Shown: positions 46,478 through 58,237 of the stretch, piece by piece
Numbering within the stretch: position 1 is the first letter of the stretch
Layout: every line of letters starts with the position of its first letter
Origin: Clarireedia homoeocarpa
Lineage: Eukaryota > Ascomycota > Leotiomycetes > Helotiales > Rutstroemiaceae
Assembly: GCA_001465935.1 (NCBI GenBank)
Contig: LNKV01000002.1
Span: 1,674,001 to 1,738,000, forward strand
Direction of reading: 5' to 3'
Length of the DNA stretch: 64,000 bases
Program-made: the position numbers and the translations under genes
Notes under the pieces: generated by a model
Database searches by the model: none
What the model was told of the DNA's origin: nothing
Seen by the model: only the letters and a program-made list of their open reading frames with translations

Positions 46478-47536
46478 ATGTTTCCACGCTACCCGTCACG
46501 CACTAGAAGGCAGAGACTTCTCAAAGCTATAATGTGCCTCGGTCTCATATTTTTCCTAGAAAATACATTCTCACCTCTGAATCTCTTCCAACGGCGCTAC
46601 GATAACCGACCCTGGGATAGCAGCTGCTACAAACTCTCACCCTTCAACAAAGCATGCACAGCATCCCGTGCCTCTATCGCTCCCGATGTGCAAATTGTGG
46701 TTGAGACCGGCGGCTCCGAGCCGCAAAGCAGACTTCAGCACCAGCTTGCAACCATGCTTTCCAGTGTTCCTCGTGAGAATATCCTAGTGTTTTCAGACAT
46801 GGAAGAAGATGTTGGGTCTATCCATATCTACGATGGCCTAGCGGATATCTCGATGCAGGAACGGAAGGACTACCCCGAGTTTACCTTGTACGATGAGTTG
46901 CAGATGTATCAGCAGCTGGGGAAGGACACTCGGAAGCTCGAAGGGGGATGGAAGTTGGCCAAGTATAAAAATATGGCCATAAAACAAAAGATCTGGAAGA
47001 TGCTGAGGGAGGCGAATAACGCGCTTCCAAGGCGGAAGTGGTATGTATTCATAGATACGGACACATTTGTCGAATGGGACAATCTTCTCTCATTGTTAGA
47101 GAGTCTAGACCCCCGGAAAAATCAGTACATAGGGAGTCCGGTCTGGGCCGACCCTAAAGCACCATTTGCCCATGGTGGTAGCGCGATTGTTCTCTCATAC
47201 AGCGCGTTGGAGTCACTTAATGTGCCTGAATATGAAGGGCCAATGCCCAGCCAGATCGGCGTGAACACAACAGCACTGTGTTGCGGTGATGAGGCTCTTG
47301 CGATGGCGCTGAAGAAGAGAGGTATCGGGCTGAAAGGCTACTGGCCTATGTTTAATGGAGAGACACCGTCCACTGTTGGTTTTGGAAGTGAGATTTGGTG
47401 CGAGCCGGTGCTCTCGTTGCACCATATCAGTGGAGTAGCGATGGAAGACCTGTGGCAGTGGATCGAGGACTGGAAAGCTAGGACAATGAGCATGGTATAT
47501 AGATTCATATCCAACCCCCCCCCCTTCTTTTTTTTT

Positions 47537-47567
<31 letters not shown>

Positions 47568-47969
47568 CCAATACTCAGTTTGAAATCAGTGCCTTGCTAA
47601 ATACGTGTGTAGCAGCCGTTTCTATTTAAAGATTTGTTTGAGTACATTGCTCCTCAATTCGTTCAAAGACGTAATGATTGGGAGAACACAGACGACGGTT
47701 GGAAAATATATTACCATGCTAACAAGAAAGACTCTTTGATATCTTTTGAGCAGTGTGAAGCTGCCTGTGAAGCCGACAAGCATTGCTTTCAGTTCGTCTC
47801 TCACGGAACTACATGCGCATTATCACATACAATTCGCATTGGCGGTAAACGCTTACCGGAGAAGAAAGGAGATTACCGGTATATCTCAGGATGGAACTTG
47901 GACAGAATTCAGGACTGGACTACGAAAACGCAGTGTGCTGGTGCACGTTGGCTGCATTCCAATCCCTGA
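46478..47969 (+). CDS. Fringe-like GT31 glycosyltransferase with cysteine-rich tail
   Basis: Two exons (46478-47494, 47616-47969) give 456 residues. Type II Golgi topology: short basic N-terminus (RYPSRTRRQRLLKA) then one TM segment (IMCLGLIFFLENTFSPL). The catalytic domain shows VQIVVETGGSEPQSRL, VPRENILVFSDME, KYKNMAIKQKIWKML, WYVFIDTDTFVEWDNLL with the DTD metal motif, YIGSPVWA, FAHGGSAIVLS, CCGDEALAMAL and the ENILVFSDM-type strand, all typical of fungal Fringe/DUF604-like GT31. The C-terminal exon encodes SFEQCEAACEADKHCFQFVS and CALSHTIRIG, an apple/PAN-like six-cysteine-type segment. The reaction is probably beta-1,3 sugar transfer; the acceptor is unknown. The intron starts GTATAT and contains long C and T homopolymers (47516-47568). 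Confidence 0.85.
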
Positions 47970-48152
47970 TTAGAAAGATTTCGCCCACTGTAGATTTTCT
48001 TGTGCTAAGGGATACCGTATTTCTATGTTTTATTGCAAAATTCTGTAAATAGATATTAGTTAAATACCCAAATCTACTTTTGTACATTTCCAAAATTCTA
48101 CATCCCAATGACACATTAATCATATTCTCATCATATTATTTTATCCTCCTTT

Positions 48153-51100
48153 TTAATCACGACCGCAGTATAGCTCTGCAGGTACAATTTTGCCCGGTTC
48201 TGAAACCTAGTTAGTATATAGCTCTACCTAATCGAAGAGGTGTCACAAGGCTTACCATCAGAGCTGAACCCTGCATGTCTGAACTTGGTGCCCATCCCCA
48301 CTAGAATTTATGTTAGCACATTTAATCTTCCTTTCATGGTTATAATCATCACCACATAGTATACCATGAAGAGGAGAAGGGCAAGAACATACAATCGCCC
48401 CACTGGATCCCATGCCGCCCAAAGTCTGTAAGCTCACTGGTACTAGCACAGCAAGCCCTAATACTCCCATACATCTGCGGAATGAAACCTTCTCTCCTAT
48501 ACGTAAATGCCCACCAACAGACTGCCGTTTGTCCCACCATCAAAACCGTAGAGATAAAGATGGGGTATGATGCATAGGTAACAGCGTACACCGAATGCTC
48601 CACGCCATATTGAGGATCTGTGAAGATACTTTCAGTGACGCTGATAGATTCTCCTAGCAGCCAGTGCATGGCGGAGGCGAAGACCATCAGAGGCAGGAGG
48701 ATCTTCGATGGTAATTGGAGGAAATATGATTGTTCGAAAGGAGCTCCTGATACAATCGTGGCGCGCGGTTTTCGACGTTTCAGTTCAAAATTTCCCCATT
48801 CATTCTCCATGGATACCAATGTGATATTATAGATGAGAAGGAGATATAGTAAAGAAAAGAGAAATTGTGCTCCATTAGAAATCGCAAAGGCAAGAAGTTC
48901 GCTACCAATGCTGTCGGGTGAGAGGGAAGCAAGAGTGGCACTGGAAGAAAAACCTAGCATACGTTAGTGAAACGCGCAGGTATCTCTTTCAGGGAAAATT
49001 ACCGCCCCATGTTCCATATTGTTTCTTGAGTGTTTGACCCAGGCTTATAGTACAGTCCGCGTAGTAGTATTCTTTGGTTTCCGGGTACCCTTCACAGTAG
49101 TGCTTGTACTGGCTTGACGTGCTTACCATAAATGTAATGAGCATTATGGATATCGCTACCAGAACAATGGAACAGAACATAAGAATGATCATTTGTGTGA
49201 TTGCAGTCGACCCAAGGTTGGATAGTAATGACCTTTTGTATTTTATCGCGATGCTTGGATGGGGAAGATCTATTAGAAAATTAACCACATGATCTTCAAG
49301 AGGAAAGAAAGAATAGTGACATCCCAGTGGTGTTGAGTTTATCGCTTGGAATTATTGCAGCAATGAACCCATGAATGTGCAAATAGAGTATGGTGAAGGG
49401 GGCGAGAGGAAATGAATAAATACATACCTGCAGCTTTGTCCACATCATTGAACTTTTTGCATTTCTGCCACGAGCAGGCATGTTAGCATGATGGACGCTT
49501 CCTATACTTCGTTCAGCTTACTTGACAATGTCCTATGTCGTCTCCGCTAGTGGACGGTATAGGATCGGTACAGTGCTTATGGCACGTATGTATTGTTTTG
49601 TGTCTGTAACCGTCTCCCGAGTTGAGTAAGCACTCGTTGTGTATCTTCAGCGAAGGATCAATCACAGACGCAACAATTACATCTCCATACGTCAGGCAGG
49701 CAGTTTTAGTTCGGTGGCGTGCTTTCCAATTCAAAGCTATCATGTATGCAGCTTTGATGAGCAGACAACCGAATAATGCTAAAATATATGAGCGCCATTT
49801 GTCATTTGTAATAGTAGAGTCCTAGGTACGTACTAAAAGCTGCTTGCATGCGAACATTCAACCGACATTTCTTAGGTTCTTGGTCCAAGAGTTCACAGTA
49901 AACGCCCGCTCCCAGAATGCAGTTTCCGGCTTGGTATCGTCCATGGTAACTGTATCCAGTGTAATTTATCTCTCTCACTGCTTGCTCAACTGTGCCCGTC
50001 TCTCTGTATTCGGTACAGTTTTTATCGTATTGAACAATCACAGACTTGAAAGATGCTACATGATGTTAGCAAGGATTGAATAATGAAGGATTGCCAACAT
50101 TTCATAGTGATCAGAGACGCCGTGAATAAACGAAGCACACAACTTACTTGAGTTTCCGAGGGTGTCGGAATTATAATCTGAAGACAGTTGCGAAATGTTG
50201 TTTGGGAAAACATAGAGACCGGTTCTGAAAGCGCTCCACTATACATGACTTGCATCAGTCATGACTGTTCATACTAGGAGGCATTTGCCTGTGGTCGTTT
50301 CAACTTGTTTATGTCTGTCTACATGACACCGTCCACCACCCCGGCATCTAGTATTGCAAGAGTGAATTTCCCAGCATGAACCTTAAATAGAGAAAATCAA
50401 CAAATCGAAGTGATGACTTACGCATGAAAAATCGTATGAGGACACCTGATAAGATCCATAATAATGAGATCCATAAGAGTAATACCCCCTTTCCAATGTC
50501 TCGTTCATATTGAATGTGACATTCGTTGGACTCTCAACGTAAAAGCTTGGACCGATTACAGAATTTGCTAGAAAGTGTATAGGCTAGAAAAGTTATTAGT
50601 AGAAGTATCGACACCAAAGATCAAGTAAAGCTCACAATAGACGTTGAGATCAGAAGTGCCCAAGAGAGCCAAGCCTTCGTCTTGCCGGTCTTCTTAACAT
50701 TGATGTTCCATGGTGAGTTTGTTCCAACTTTACAGTCCCCCTTCTTAGAAAGGATCCATGGGATCTCTTCGACCTTCGGTGCTGTGACTAGTTGCTGATA
50801 TGTATTGGAGCATCCTAAAATCATCGTCGCGACAATATTGATAAACAGATGAACTGCCTACTCCTTCGGTCAGCATTCAAGCCTCTTTTTCTTGTTTTCT
50901 TTTTTCTTTTTTCTTTTTTGGTTTGCCAAAGGAATACGCACAATATTCCTACTTTCCATACTACTACAGCTCTCGCCTTCTTTCCCACCGACGCTTGTGG
51001 AGTGCTTATTCAATCGCCTGGTGAAGCTTGGCAGATATGCAATAATTATTATGAGCATAATCATAGCACTTAGAAATGTCAATCCGGCCATCGTTCGTAA

Positions 51101-51698
51101 ACTCCGATCAACCAACATCTGTTTCTTCCACCAGCCATCTTTGCCATGTGCAAAATGACCGTCAAAAGTCGATGGGGTTCCTTTCGTGAAAGCCGTCCCC
51201 TTCGACCATATCCGCTTCACATTCCCACCTAACCGATTTCTCTGGCGTGCTTCACCCTTTACGCTCTCAGTTCCACTCTTCAGCGCCTGGTAATCGTTTG
51301 TGGAACCCCGGCCGAAGCTCGATGCAAAACTAGTCCTCTCCTGGAGTAAGCGTCGAGTCGAGGTGCCATCTTCGTAAATGGATATCGATTCAGAAGCACC
51401 GGGTAAAGGCGAAGGACGCTGTGAAAGGTCCGCAGAATTTCGCCGTGACACAGAATTGCGTGGTGATGATGAATTATCGGGTGAACTAGGTGATCTATAT
51501 TCCGTATCGTGATCTTGGGACGCATATCTCGGAGGACTATGGCTGTGTGAAAATTAGCTTTTCATCCAACGTCTTCGGTTCCAGTCTGTGCGCGAGGCTT
51601 AAGGTTCAAACGCACCCAACTTCTAATTCGACCATTGAGAGGTCTTGGTGGTCGCGATCCCACCCGTCAAATAGTCTGGAGAATCTCGTCGACGCCAT
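48153..51698 (-). CDS. DUF6536-family multi-pass membrane protein
   Basis: Intron-rich gene with about 13-14 exons. Exons I can place: 51616-51698, 50942-51542, 50636-50858, 50422-50583, 50148 to about 50250, 49834-50044, 49522-49778, 49428-49464, 49003-49293, 48393-48953, 48256-48300 and 48153-48199. A further small exon may lie between 50250 and 50421; that junction is unresolved. Start MASTRFSRLFDGWD at 51698 needs a 73-bp first intron. The N-terminal 130 residues are disordered and Ser-rich. TM segments follow (LTFLSAMIMLIIIIAYLP, VHLFINIVATMILG, WLSWALLISTSIPIHFL), then a Cys- and Tyr-rich outer loop, ALFGCLLIKAAYMIALNW, TYGDVIVASVIDPSLKI (a family hallmark), and at least five more TMs in the C-terminal third. 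Function of DUF6536 is unknown; plasma-membrane location is likely. Confidence 0.8.
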
Positions 51699-52824
51699 CT
51701 CGACACTTGCGCATCAATTGTCTACTACTGAAGCAGCAGACAACGAATATCAACATAACTGGGCTGGATAGAAGCCATGACGAAATTCTGGCTCTGGATC
51801 TGATTCACCTCTATCGGCTGAGATCCTCAAAAGCCCATGGGTCTTGCCCACTTCGACTTCCATGATTCTCCAAGCTATTTTGGTGAAATTGCCATCTGCG
51901 GGCCGGGTTTATCTCCCAGGGGGTTTGCGGCGCGGGGCCTTTTGAAACGATAAAGATTGCCAATCAGCTACGACAAGTTGAGGGAACGTCAGGTTGTGGC
52001 TGGGAATACACAGCATTTGTGGCTTACTGCTTACTGGCAGTCCTGGTGCTACCACATGGTACTTGCGTACAATAGCATAGAAATATGCGCCTGTCTCGTT
52101 TTTATTTTTACGGCCGTAAAGAAATATGGTAGCGACAAACACTTTCGCGTAATTGTGTACGCGTATGTCGTCTTGACGGATTTTCGAATTCTTGAGCTCT
52201 AACTAGAAGAAATTCTTGAGCTCTAACTAGAAGAACTTCCGAGTTCCTTCGTACACTGGCCACACGTAAAAGTATCCTCCGCTTATGTTGAGGAAGACAT
52301 CCCGGTCATTCACGTAAAGCACGTACAGTAAGGCATTAACCAGATTGGTACAATCTCATACCCTTCGCTTCAATCATCTTGCTACAGTATCTTCTTCCTC
52401 ATCTTGCTTATTTGGTGGAGCAGTAGGCAGACTTTGTTCACTCATCGATCAAGAGCCACAATTCAGGTCAATCAATGCCCAAAGCCAAAGCGATCCTTAA
52501 TCTACCGTATGGTACCGGTATCCTTCGTACGGGACAAAGAGTTCCTTTATGAAGTTCACGGCCCCAGCTTCACGAAATTACATTGTGTCGCCATGCATGA
52601 GGTCAGCCAATAATGCATTGCAAATAAAAGAAGCTTCTAGGAAAGAAGGCAGCAACGGTATGAAGATTTTCATTCGTCAGATGCTTGGGACAGTAAGAAT
52701 CTTGGCAGTGTCCGCTGTCTTCACGTTACGCGGCCCAGATCAGCGATCAAACTCCTTAATTTGGAATGCTGTGCCCTCCATGTGCAGTCAATACTACGGG
52801 TTGATTTTTTCAATTCCCGAGAAA
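51699..52824. other. Intergenic region
   Basis: 1.1 kb between the DUF6536 start and the 3' end of a Zn2Cys6 gene. A 22-bp direct duplication (AGAAnTTCTTGAGCTCTAACT type) is at about 52187-52232. No gene is recognised. Confidence 0.35.
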
Positions 52825-54339
52825 CTATAATGTTGAGATAAACCCTTCTCGAGCCACAATGAGCTCCTCTCCAACGTAGCGGAGCGCAACTTCGGTATTC
52901 CAGAGTCCTTCCCGACCTGGGGCTTGAAGCAAGAGTTTTTTTGCCCGGATTTTGTGCCCGAGTTGCGGACTCTTAATTGCAGTGTAAGTGAGTGGTATAA
53001 TCACTCCTGTATCTACCATCAGTCTTGGCATAGACACTGTTGGCGTGCAAGATAAAATCAACTTCTCTGATAGGTTCAGCAGCTCTTCGAAACTATGCTC
53101 TGGAGCGTGTGGTTCTGTCGCGGACATAGAGAAAAGATGATATTGAGTTTTAAGAATTGAACCCGCCACAGCTTTTTCATGGGTATAGTCGTTCGTGTTA
53201 GGTTGGAAGTTCTGAATAAATGTTTCGAAGCGCTGAGACCAGTTCTTCAAACCAACATGGTGGCTATGTGCCATAGGACCAAACTGGGTGATAACCATAT
53301 CATCTCCGGAAGCAAACATAGTGGAGAATCGCTCAGATAGTATGTCGACCCCAAGAGTTTGAAGAGCATACCGAGCGTCTTCGAGTGATTCGAATGGAAC
53401 AGACCGTAGTGGTGTTCCTATTCTCTTGAGTATTCCCCAACAGGCACGTCGTGGTCGCGTGTCATCTGGGTCCGCCAAAGCGCAAATACCAACGGCTAGC
53501 AACAAAGGGGAATAGTCTATCGCACACCGTAAGGCCATCGTTGACGATGCACTCAGAGCGTGTATGTCGTCCAGTATTCTTAGCCCAGAATTGAGATGTA
53601 CCATAGCTGAAGCATGATCCTCGACCAGACAATCGAAGCAGATTAGCAAAATGCAGGAGATTAGAGTGACGTCTAATGACTGGGGGTCATTGACGATTGA
53701 ATTACGTAGAGTGCTGATAGCTTCCGTGTACTGGCGGAAGGCGAAAGCTTGAGTAAGACCATCATACGGAACAGACTTCTGATGCCTTTCGCAGTAATGT
53801 TTGTGGATAGCCCCTAGCGCTAAGATAATATGCCGTATAGAAGGCTCAATGGTTGCTGCTTGCAGGATTCTTTTCTCCCAGAACTCTATGGCGAATTTGC
53901 CGGATAGCTCGGGGGCCGTGAAAGTGCGAAAGAAATCTAGCATCTGCTGTTCCATGGGATCTTCAACGATGACGGATGCCAATTCGAGTGATATGGAAGG
54001 TGACTTCTTAGCAAGAGTCCTCTTCTTCAAGTCCGCTAGTATTTCGTATCCATCGCAGCTCCGTCCCGTTGAGGTACATTTCTTGCAAAATGGTTTATCT
54101 TCATCACATTTGACACGTCGTATTCTGTTTTCACAATAAGTACTCGCAATCTGTGGATCTTCTGACTTTATAGTCACTTACTTGCACGTTCGACAACCTG
54201 TACGAACGGGTGTCCCGCAATTTCTATATCGAGGACGTTGCTTTTTTGATTCGCTTAAAGGCTTATTTAATGTCGAAGATGGTGCCTTGGACGTAGAAGC
54301 ACGAAGTGGTTTGTTCGTAGAGGGGCTTGGTTGCGCCAT
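52825..54339 (-). CDS. Zn2Cys6 transcription factor
   Basis: Two exons (54182-54339, 52825-54124) give 485 residues. The N-terminal 50 residues are Ser/Lys-rich. The binuclear cluster is TGCRTCKIRRVKCDEDKPFC then KKCTSTGRSC, all six Cys present; the 57-bp intron lies exactly within RTC-K, a common position in this family. The rest is an all-helical fungal TF region, with EFWEKRILQAATIEPSIRHIILALGAIHKHY typical of the C-terminal regulatory (DUF3468-like) domain. Reading from the in-frame ATG at 54177 inside the intron would lose half the zinc cluster. Target genes are unknown; the second Zn2Cys6 gene at 59278 is a separate gene of a similar type. Confidence 0.93.
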
Positions 54340-55660
54340 TGATTTGCTCGGTAGACAAGGTGGGTGTTGATATGAAGCTCAAATATGAAACTCGAGCACG
54401 AGCGAGGTTGAGAGAGTCCGGTAGTTCGGGATATTTATGAATCGGCCGCTGCTCAATGGTACTGTAGGGCTAGGTATTGACGTACCGTTTCTCCATCGCC
54501 CTTACCAAGGGTGCTTCTGTCGCTGACCACCTTTTACTAAACACCCGGTTCGTATAGTCCTCATGCAGTTAGGAGTATGTCAATTACCGTCAGGTCGTCA
54601 GATTAAACCTCTGCAGGGCTGATCGATTAAGCATATTTAGTGGTGGACTTTCAAATCAAAGTCCTGGGTCATCCGCCAAGTTTAGCTGGTGGAAAGTATT
54701 GGTTTAGTCATTGCTGACCAATAGTCATGGATCGTCTGCTTTGAGATCCCACGCGATGGTAACCTTAGCAATTTCTCGTCCACGAGCGGCCCTATGAGCG
54801 GAGAGGTAGGCTCGCGTCTCGGCCGGAATGATTTCCGTCTTCATCCAAGTGAGCATCACCCCAGCCTAAATAAATCTAGGGCTGTGCTATATTGCGCAAT
54901 GTTTCGGTTAGATTCAGTCTCCAACCTCTTTGTGAACAAGCTATAAAGACCGGCCTAGTACTTTGGTTGCATCAGTCTCATCACACTACACACTTTCCAT
55001 TGCACAACCGAGCCTCATTTCATACGACTCTGTGATTTTGGTCTGGTGGAATCTTCAATTAGGCATGAATCTCACCTAATCAAAGAGTTGAATTGGGTCC
55101 GCTGATGCATATTATGCGCTGATACTCGTTTCCTCTTCCCCTCACTCAAAGGCAGCCGAGGGCCAATACAGGTCTTCGGCTGTTCTTCCAAACTTTCCGG
55201 GCGAGATGAATGTGCGATCCGGATAGAGTTGAAGCATGTGGGGATGCGTGGAAACCTTGATATTCACGCTTATGCGCTTGGTGTCATGCTCTCGGCCGAG
55301 AGACCGGACACGTATATGCGCCTGAGGCGGAAGATGGAAAAGCACTTGACTTCCTTGGTATTGGTGCAGTCATACAAGTTTTTATTGTCAAGGTTGCGAA
55401 ACAATCATGCGGTAAGAATTTCCCGCCACGAGAATCTGGTAACGAACAAACAGGTTCGATATTTCAAATGGTATAAGGATGTCTACATGGAAAGACGGGG
55501 GCATTAGGGGATATCCAAGGGAGATAAAATTGGACACAAGATTCTAGAGCTTGCACACCATAAGCTAGCAAGAGAACTAGACTAACTCGTGATGGCATAA
55601 TGATTGCAAACGCCTGACTTATAAGTCGTAAAGAAATGTCGGATTCGAACCTTGCCGGAA
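54340..55660. other. Intergenic region
   Basis: 1.3 kb. Promoter of the Zn2Cys6 gene on the left. Short ORFs between 55142 and 55507 have no recognisable family. Nothing else supported. Confidence 0.35.
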
Positions 55661-56427
55661 TCAACCCCTGACAACTCTATCGTGATATCCCACACTTTCC
55701 ACTGCATCTTCTCCAAACCGATTGTGATATGCAATATCAAATTCCTTATCAAATGCCTCATCTTTAGGCGCATCGTAGCCATTGGGCTTACTTCTTCCAA
55801 TTTTAGTGTTATGCATCCTTGCCGCATTCATGTCATCTTCTGGTGCAACATAGACGCCCTTCTTTGTAGCCTTCATGTGTGTCGATATGTCTAGCGCGAG
55901 TGCCGCCAAAGTAGAAGCAGTGCCGATGAGTGTGAAGGCCCATACCGTCTTGTATTCGCGACAAACGTTGATGGCAACATTACTTCCCCAAGTCGCATAG
56001 TTGCATCGCCTGTGTAATGTTCCACTCAAAGACCAGCTTAGCAGGCTAAATCCGAGCACCCAGAAGATTGCGATGCAGCAATTCAGCATTGAATTGAATT
56101 TAGGGGACAAATATGTGAAATTGTAGAGGATAATCGTAATAGTCAACACTGCGACAGTGGCGAGCGAGATTGACAGTAACACAATGAAAGTCCATGGCAT
56201 TGAGTAGTGTTCGAGGCCTGATACGGATGATTAGCACATTTCTTGAAGATCTTGCCATCTGCCAGGTTGTATGCCGAAGACTTACGCAAATAATACATGA
56301 AGTACGCCATCACCCCTCCCACGATCGTCGCTGAAAACAGCTGAGCAAATCTCAATCCATGGAACGCTATGCGCGGATAATATGAAGGGGCGACTTTCGC
56401 ACCGCGACGGCGCGCGTTGGTATTCAT
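55661..56427 (-). CDS. Four-TM (MARVEL-like) membrane protein
   Basis: Two exons (56286-56427, 55661-56217) give 232 residues. The N-terminus is cytosolic and basic (NTNARRRGAKVAPSYYP). TM1 RFAQLFSATIVGGVMAYFMYYL is split from the rest by a 68-bp intron. TM2 is MPWTFIVLLSISLATVAVLTI, TM3 MLNCCIAIFWVLGFSLLSWSL, and TM4 VWAFTLIGTASTLAALALDI. The loop between TM3 and TM4 has RRCNYATWG and VCREYKT, a Cys pair seen in fungal MARVEL-domain proteins. The hydrophilic tail has about 60 residues. MARVEL proteins act in membrane microdomains or vesicle traffic; no specific role can be given. Confidence 0.75.
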
Positions 56428-57135
56428 TTCGGAGCTAGATTTCCTCTCTGATCACACGCGCAGAACAAGTGAAGACAATGGTTGAGGACAGTAAACAACG
56501 GAAAAGAGATGCAGAACTTACCTCTATAAAATTGGATCGAGTAACAGCAGTACGTAAAAATCTTTGCCAGGAAAGATGCATGCGCTTACCAGCGTGCAGG
56601 GTGTGAGATTACACCCATTGGGGCGCAGTAAATGCCAGCTGTTTAAGCTGCGGGCAAGGCTCTGTGCACTTCGAGTATTGCGTGAAATTTTATTCCTTCG
56701 CGAAATCCCATTCCCAAAATAAGAATGGGGCGCAGCTGCCATCGGCAGTCATGGCTGTAAAGGGGAAAATTGTGAGGTCTGGAAGAGATATACGGTTTGC
56801 TGTCTGTTCTTTGGAGCTTGTATTGACCTTCTCCATGGGGACTCTGTACGGTCGCTACTTCGTATATTTCTACTGTGCTTGATCTGATCAGTACCCAAGC
56901 GCTAAGGTTAAATCTCTCAAGCCAAGAGTGGGCACTAGACCCGAGCAGACCCACCATTAGTTTCACCAAAGCGCTGAAGCTTCAATCGACGACAGCCAGA
57001 AGCTTGAACTTTGTCCCTGCAAAGTAATTACAACGACCACCGACAGTCATATTACATGCCCCGTTCTGTCTGAATTGCAGGAGTAACACGTCCTATGCTT
57101 CTTGCACCGCATTGACTGTACCTGTTCCACATATT
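56428..57135. other. Intergenic region
   Basis: About 700 bp holding the promoter of the MARVEL-like gene and the 3' flank of the oxidoreductase gene. No other feature recognised. Confidence 0.4.
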
Positions 57136-58116
57136 CTATGTCAGCACAACGATCTTCCCTCCAGCCCTGTTCTCTTCCATACAGCGATGTGCCTCTACAA
57201 TTTCCTCCAATCCAAACGTTTGTCCGACTTTGACCTTCAATTTACCCTCTAGCACCCAGCCAACCATCTTATCCAGTGGTGTTTCCATAAACTCTTCCGG
57301 TCCCCCGGAATACGTGGTGAGATAGACAGCTGTGGGAACAAAACTCATCGGAGCAAAGCTTTCTATCTCCCATTGATTCCCTACTATTCCAGTCATACAG
57401 ACAATCCCACCCTCCTTGACACACTGCATGGAATCGCCCAGAGTCGTTGTACCTACAAGCTCCAACACTTTGTCGAACTTCTCTCCTTGGGCCACCTGTG
57501 TAGAGACTTTTCCGTCATCGATGATGACCTCGTCGAATCCATACTCCTTCATCCAGCTTTCACTCTCCTTGTTTCTCGTTGTTCCACAAATCCATTTGCT
57601 TCCTCTGATCTTAGCTAGGCTCGCTGCAGCTATTCCCACACTTGTTGTTCCTCCTCTAATCAATACTCTTTCTCCTTCTCCTACTTTCAATGCTTTTGAG
57701 AGAGATCCCCAAGCCGTCTGTAGCATTTCCGGCATTGCCGCCAAAACATCCCATCCGAGATCTTTAGGATGCTCAATGACTTGCACATTCTTCACGTTCA
57801 CCACAGTGAATTGAGCATACCCGCCATCGAAGTCTCTTCCCATGCCGCCCATAGCGGTCATGACTACTTTCCCCTCCGGTACCTCATTACCAGGACACTT
57901 CTCAACGACACCGGTGGCTTCAATGCCAAGGATGCGGGGAAACTGCACGTTCGGGGAATGTCCTTGGCGAGTGAAGAGTTCTGAGCGGTTGAGACCGAAG
58001 GCCTTGATGCGAATCAGGACCTGGCCAGGCTTTGGGGTGGGTATTGCGCGATCCTCGACCTTGAGGACTTCAGGACCTCCCGGGGTGTGGATTACAACTG
58101 CTCTCATTGTAGACAT
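57136..58116 (-). CDS. MDR-family quinone oxidoreductase-like NADPH enzyme
   Basis: Single-exon zinc-independent medium-chain dehydrogenase/reductase of 326 residues from the ATG at 58116; an in-frame ATG at 58182 would add 22 residues without family resemblance. The N-terminal GroES-like domain is MRAVVIHTPGGPEVLKVED, then KAFGLNRSELFTRQG and ILGIEATGVVE. The zinc-binding Cys/His of alcohol dehydrogenases are replaced (Asn-Arg-Ser-Glu here), as in quinone reductases. The Rossmann motif is ERVLIRGGTTSVGIAAASLAK, followed by GTTRN, which favours NADPH. The GSVCMTG-like strand reads GGIVCMTGIVG. The C-terminus AGGKIVVL is typical. The substrate is unknown; it may detoxify quinones or act as an enoyl reductase. 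It sits between the two Zn2Cys6 regulators. Confidence 0.92.
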   Translation of the reverse strand: MSTMRAVVIHTPGGPEVLKVEDRAIPTPKPGQVLIRIKAFGLNRSELFTRQGHSPNVQFPRILGIEATGVVEKCPGNEVPEGKVVMTAMGGMGRDFDGGYAQFTVVNVKNVQVIEHPKDLGWDVLAAMPEMLQTAWGSLSKALKVGEGERVLIRGGTTSVGIAAASLAKIRGSKWICGTTRNKESESWMKEYGFDEVIIDDGKVSTQVAQGEKFDKVLELVGTTTLGDSMQCVKEGGIVCMTGIVGNQWEIESFAPMSFVPTAVYLTTYSGGPEEFMETPLDKMVGWVLEGKLKVKVGQTFGLEEIVEAHRCMEENRAGGKIVVLT

Positions 58117-58227
58117 TTTGGCGATTCGATACGAAGAGTTCGACGTTAAGAAGATGTAACTGCGTTGTATGATATTTAACATACGTACACCCGAACCGAG
58201 AGACTAAATTAGCAGGAGAAATGTGAG

Positions 58228-58237
58228 CTTATATAGA
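58228..58237 (-). promoter_or_regulatory. TATA box of the MDR oxidoreductase gene
   Basis: On the minus strand this reads CTATATAAGC, about 112 bp upstream of the ATG at 58116. The spacing supports that start codon region as the real one. Confidence 0.5.

Noticed and set aside
55630..55660. tRNA-like T-arm (GGTTCGAATCC on the minus strand)
   Set aside because: The five bases on each side do not pair beyond two positions and no D or anticodon arm is found upstream. It lies just past the stop of the MARVEL-like gene.
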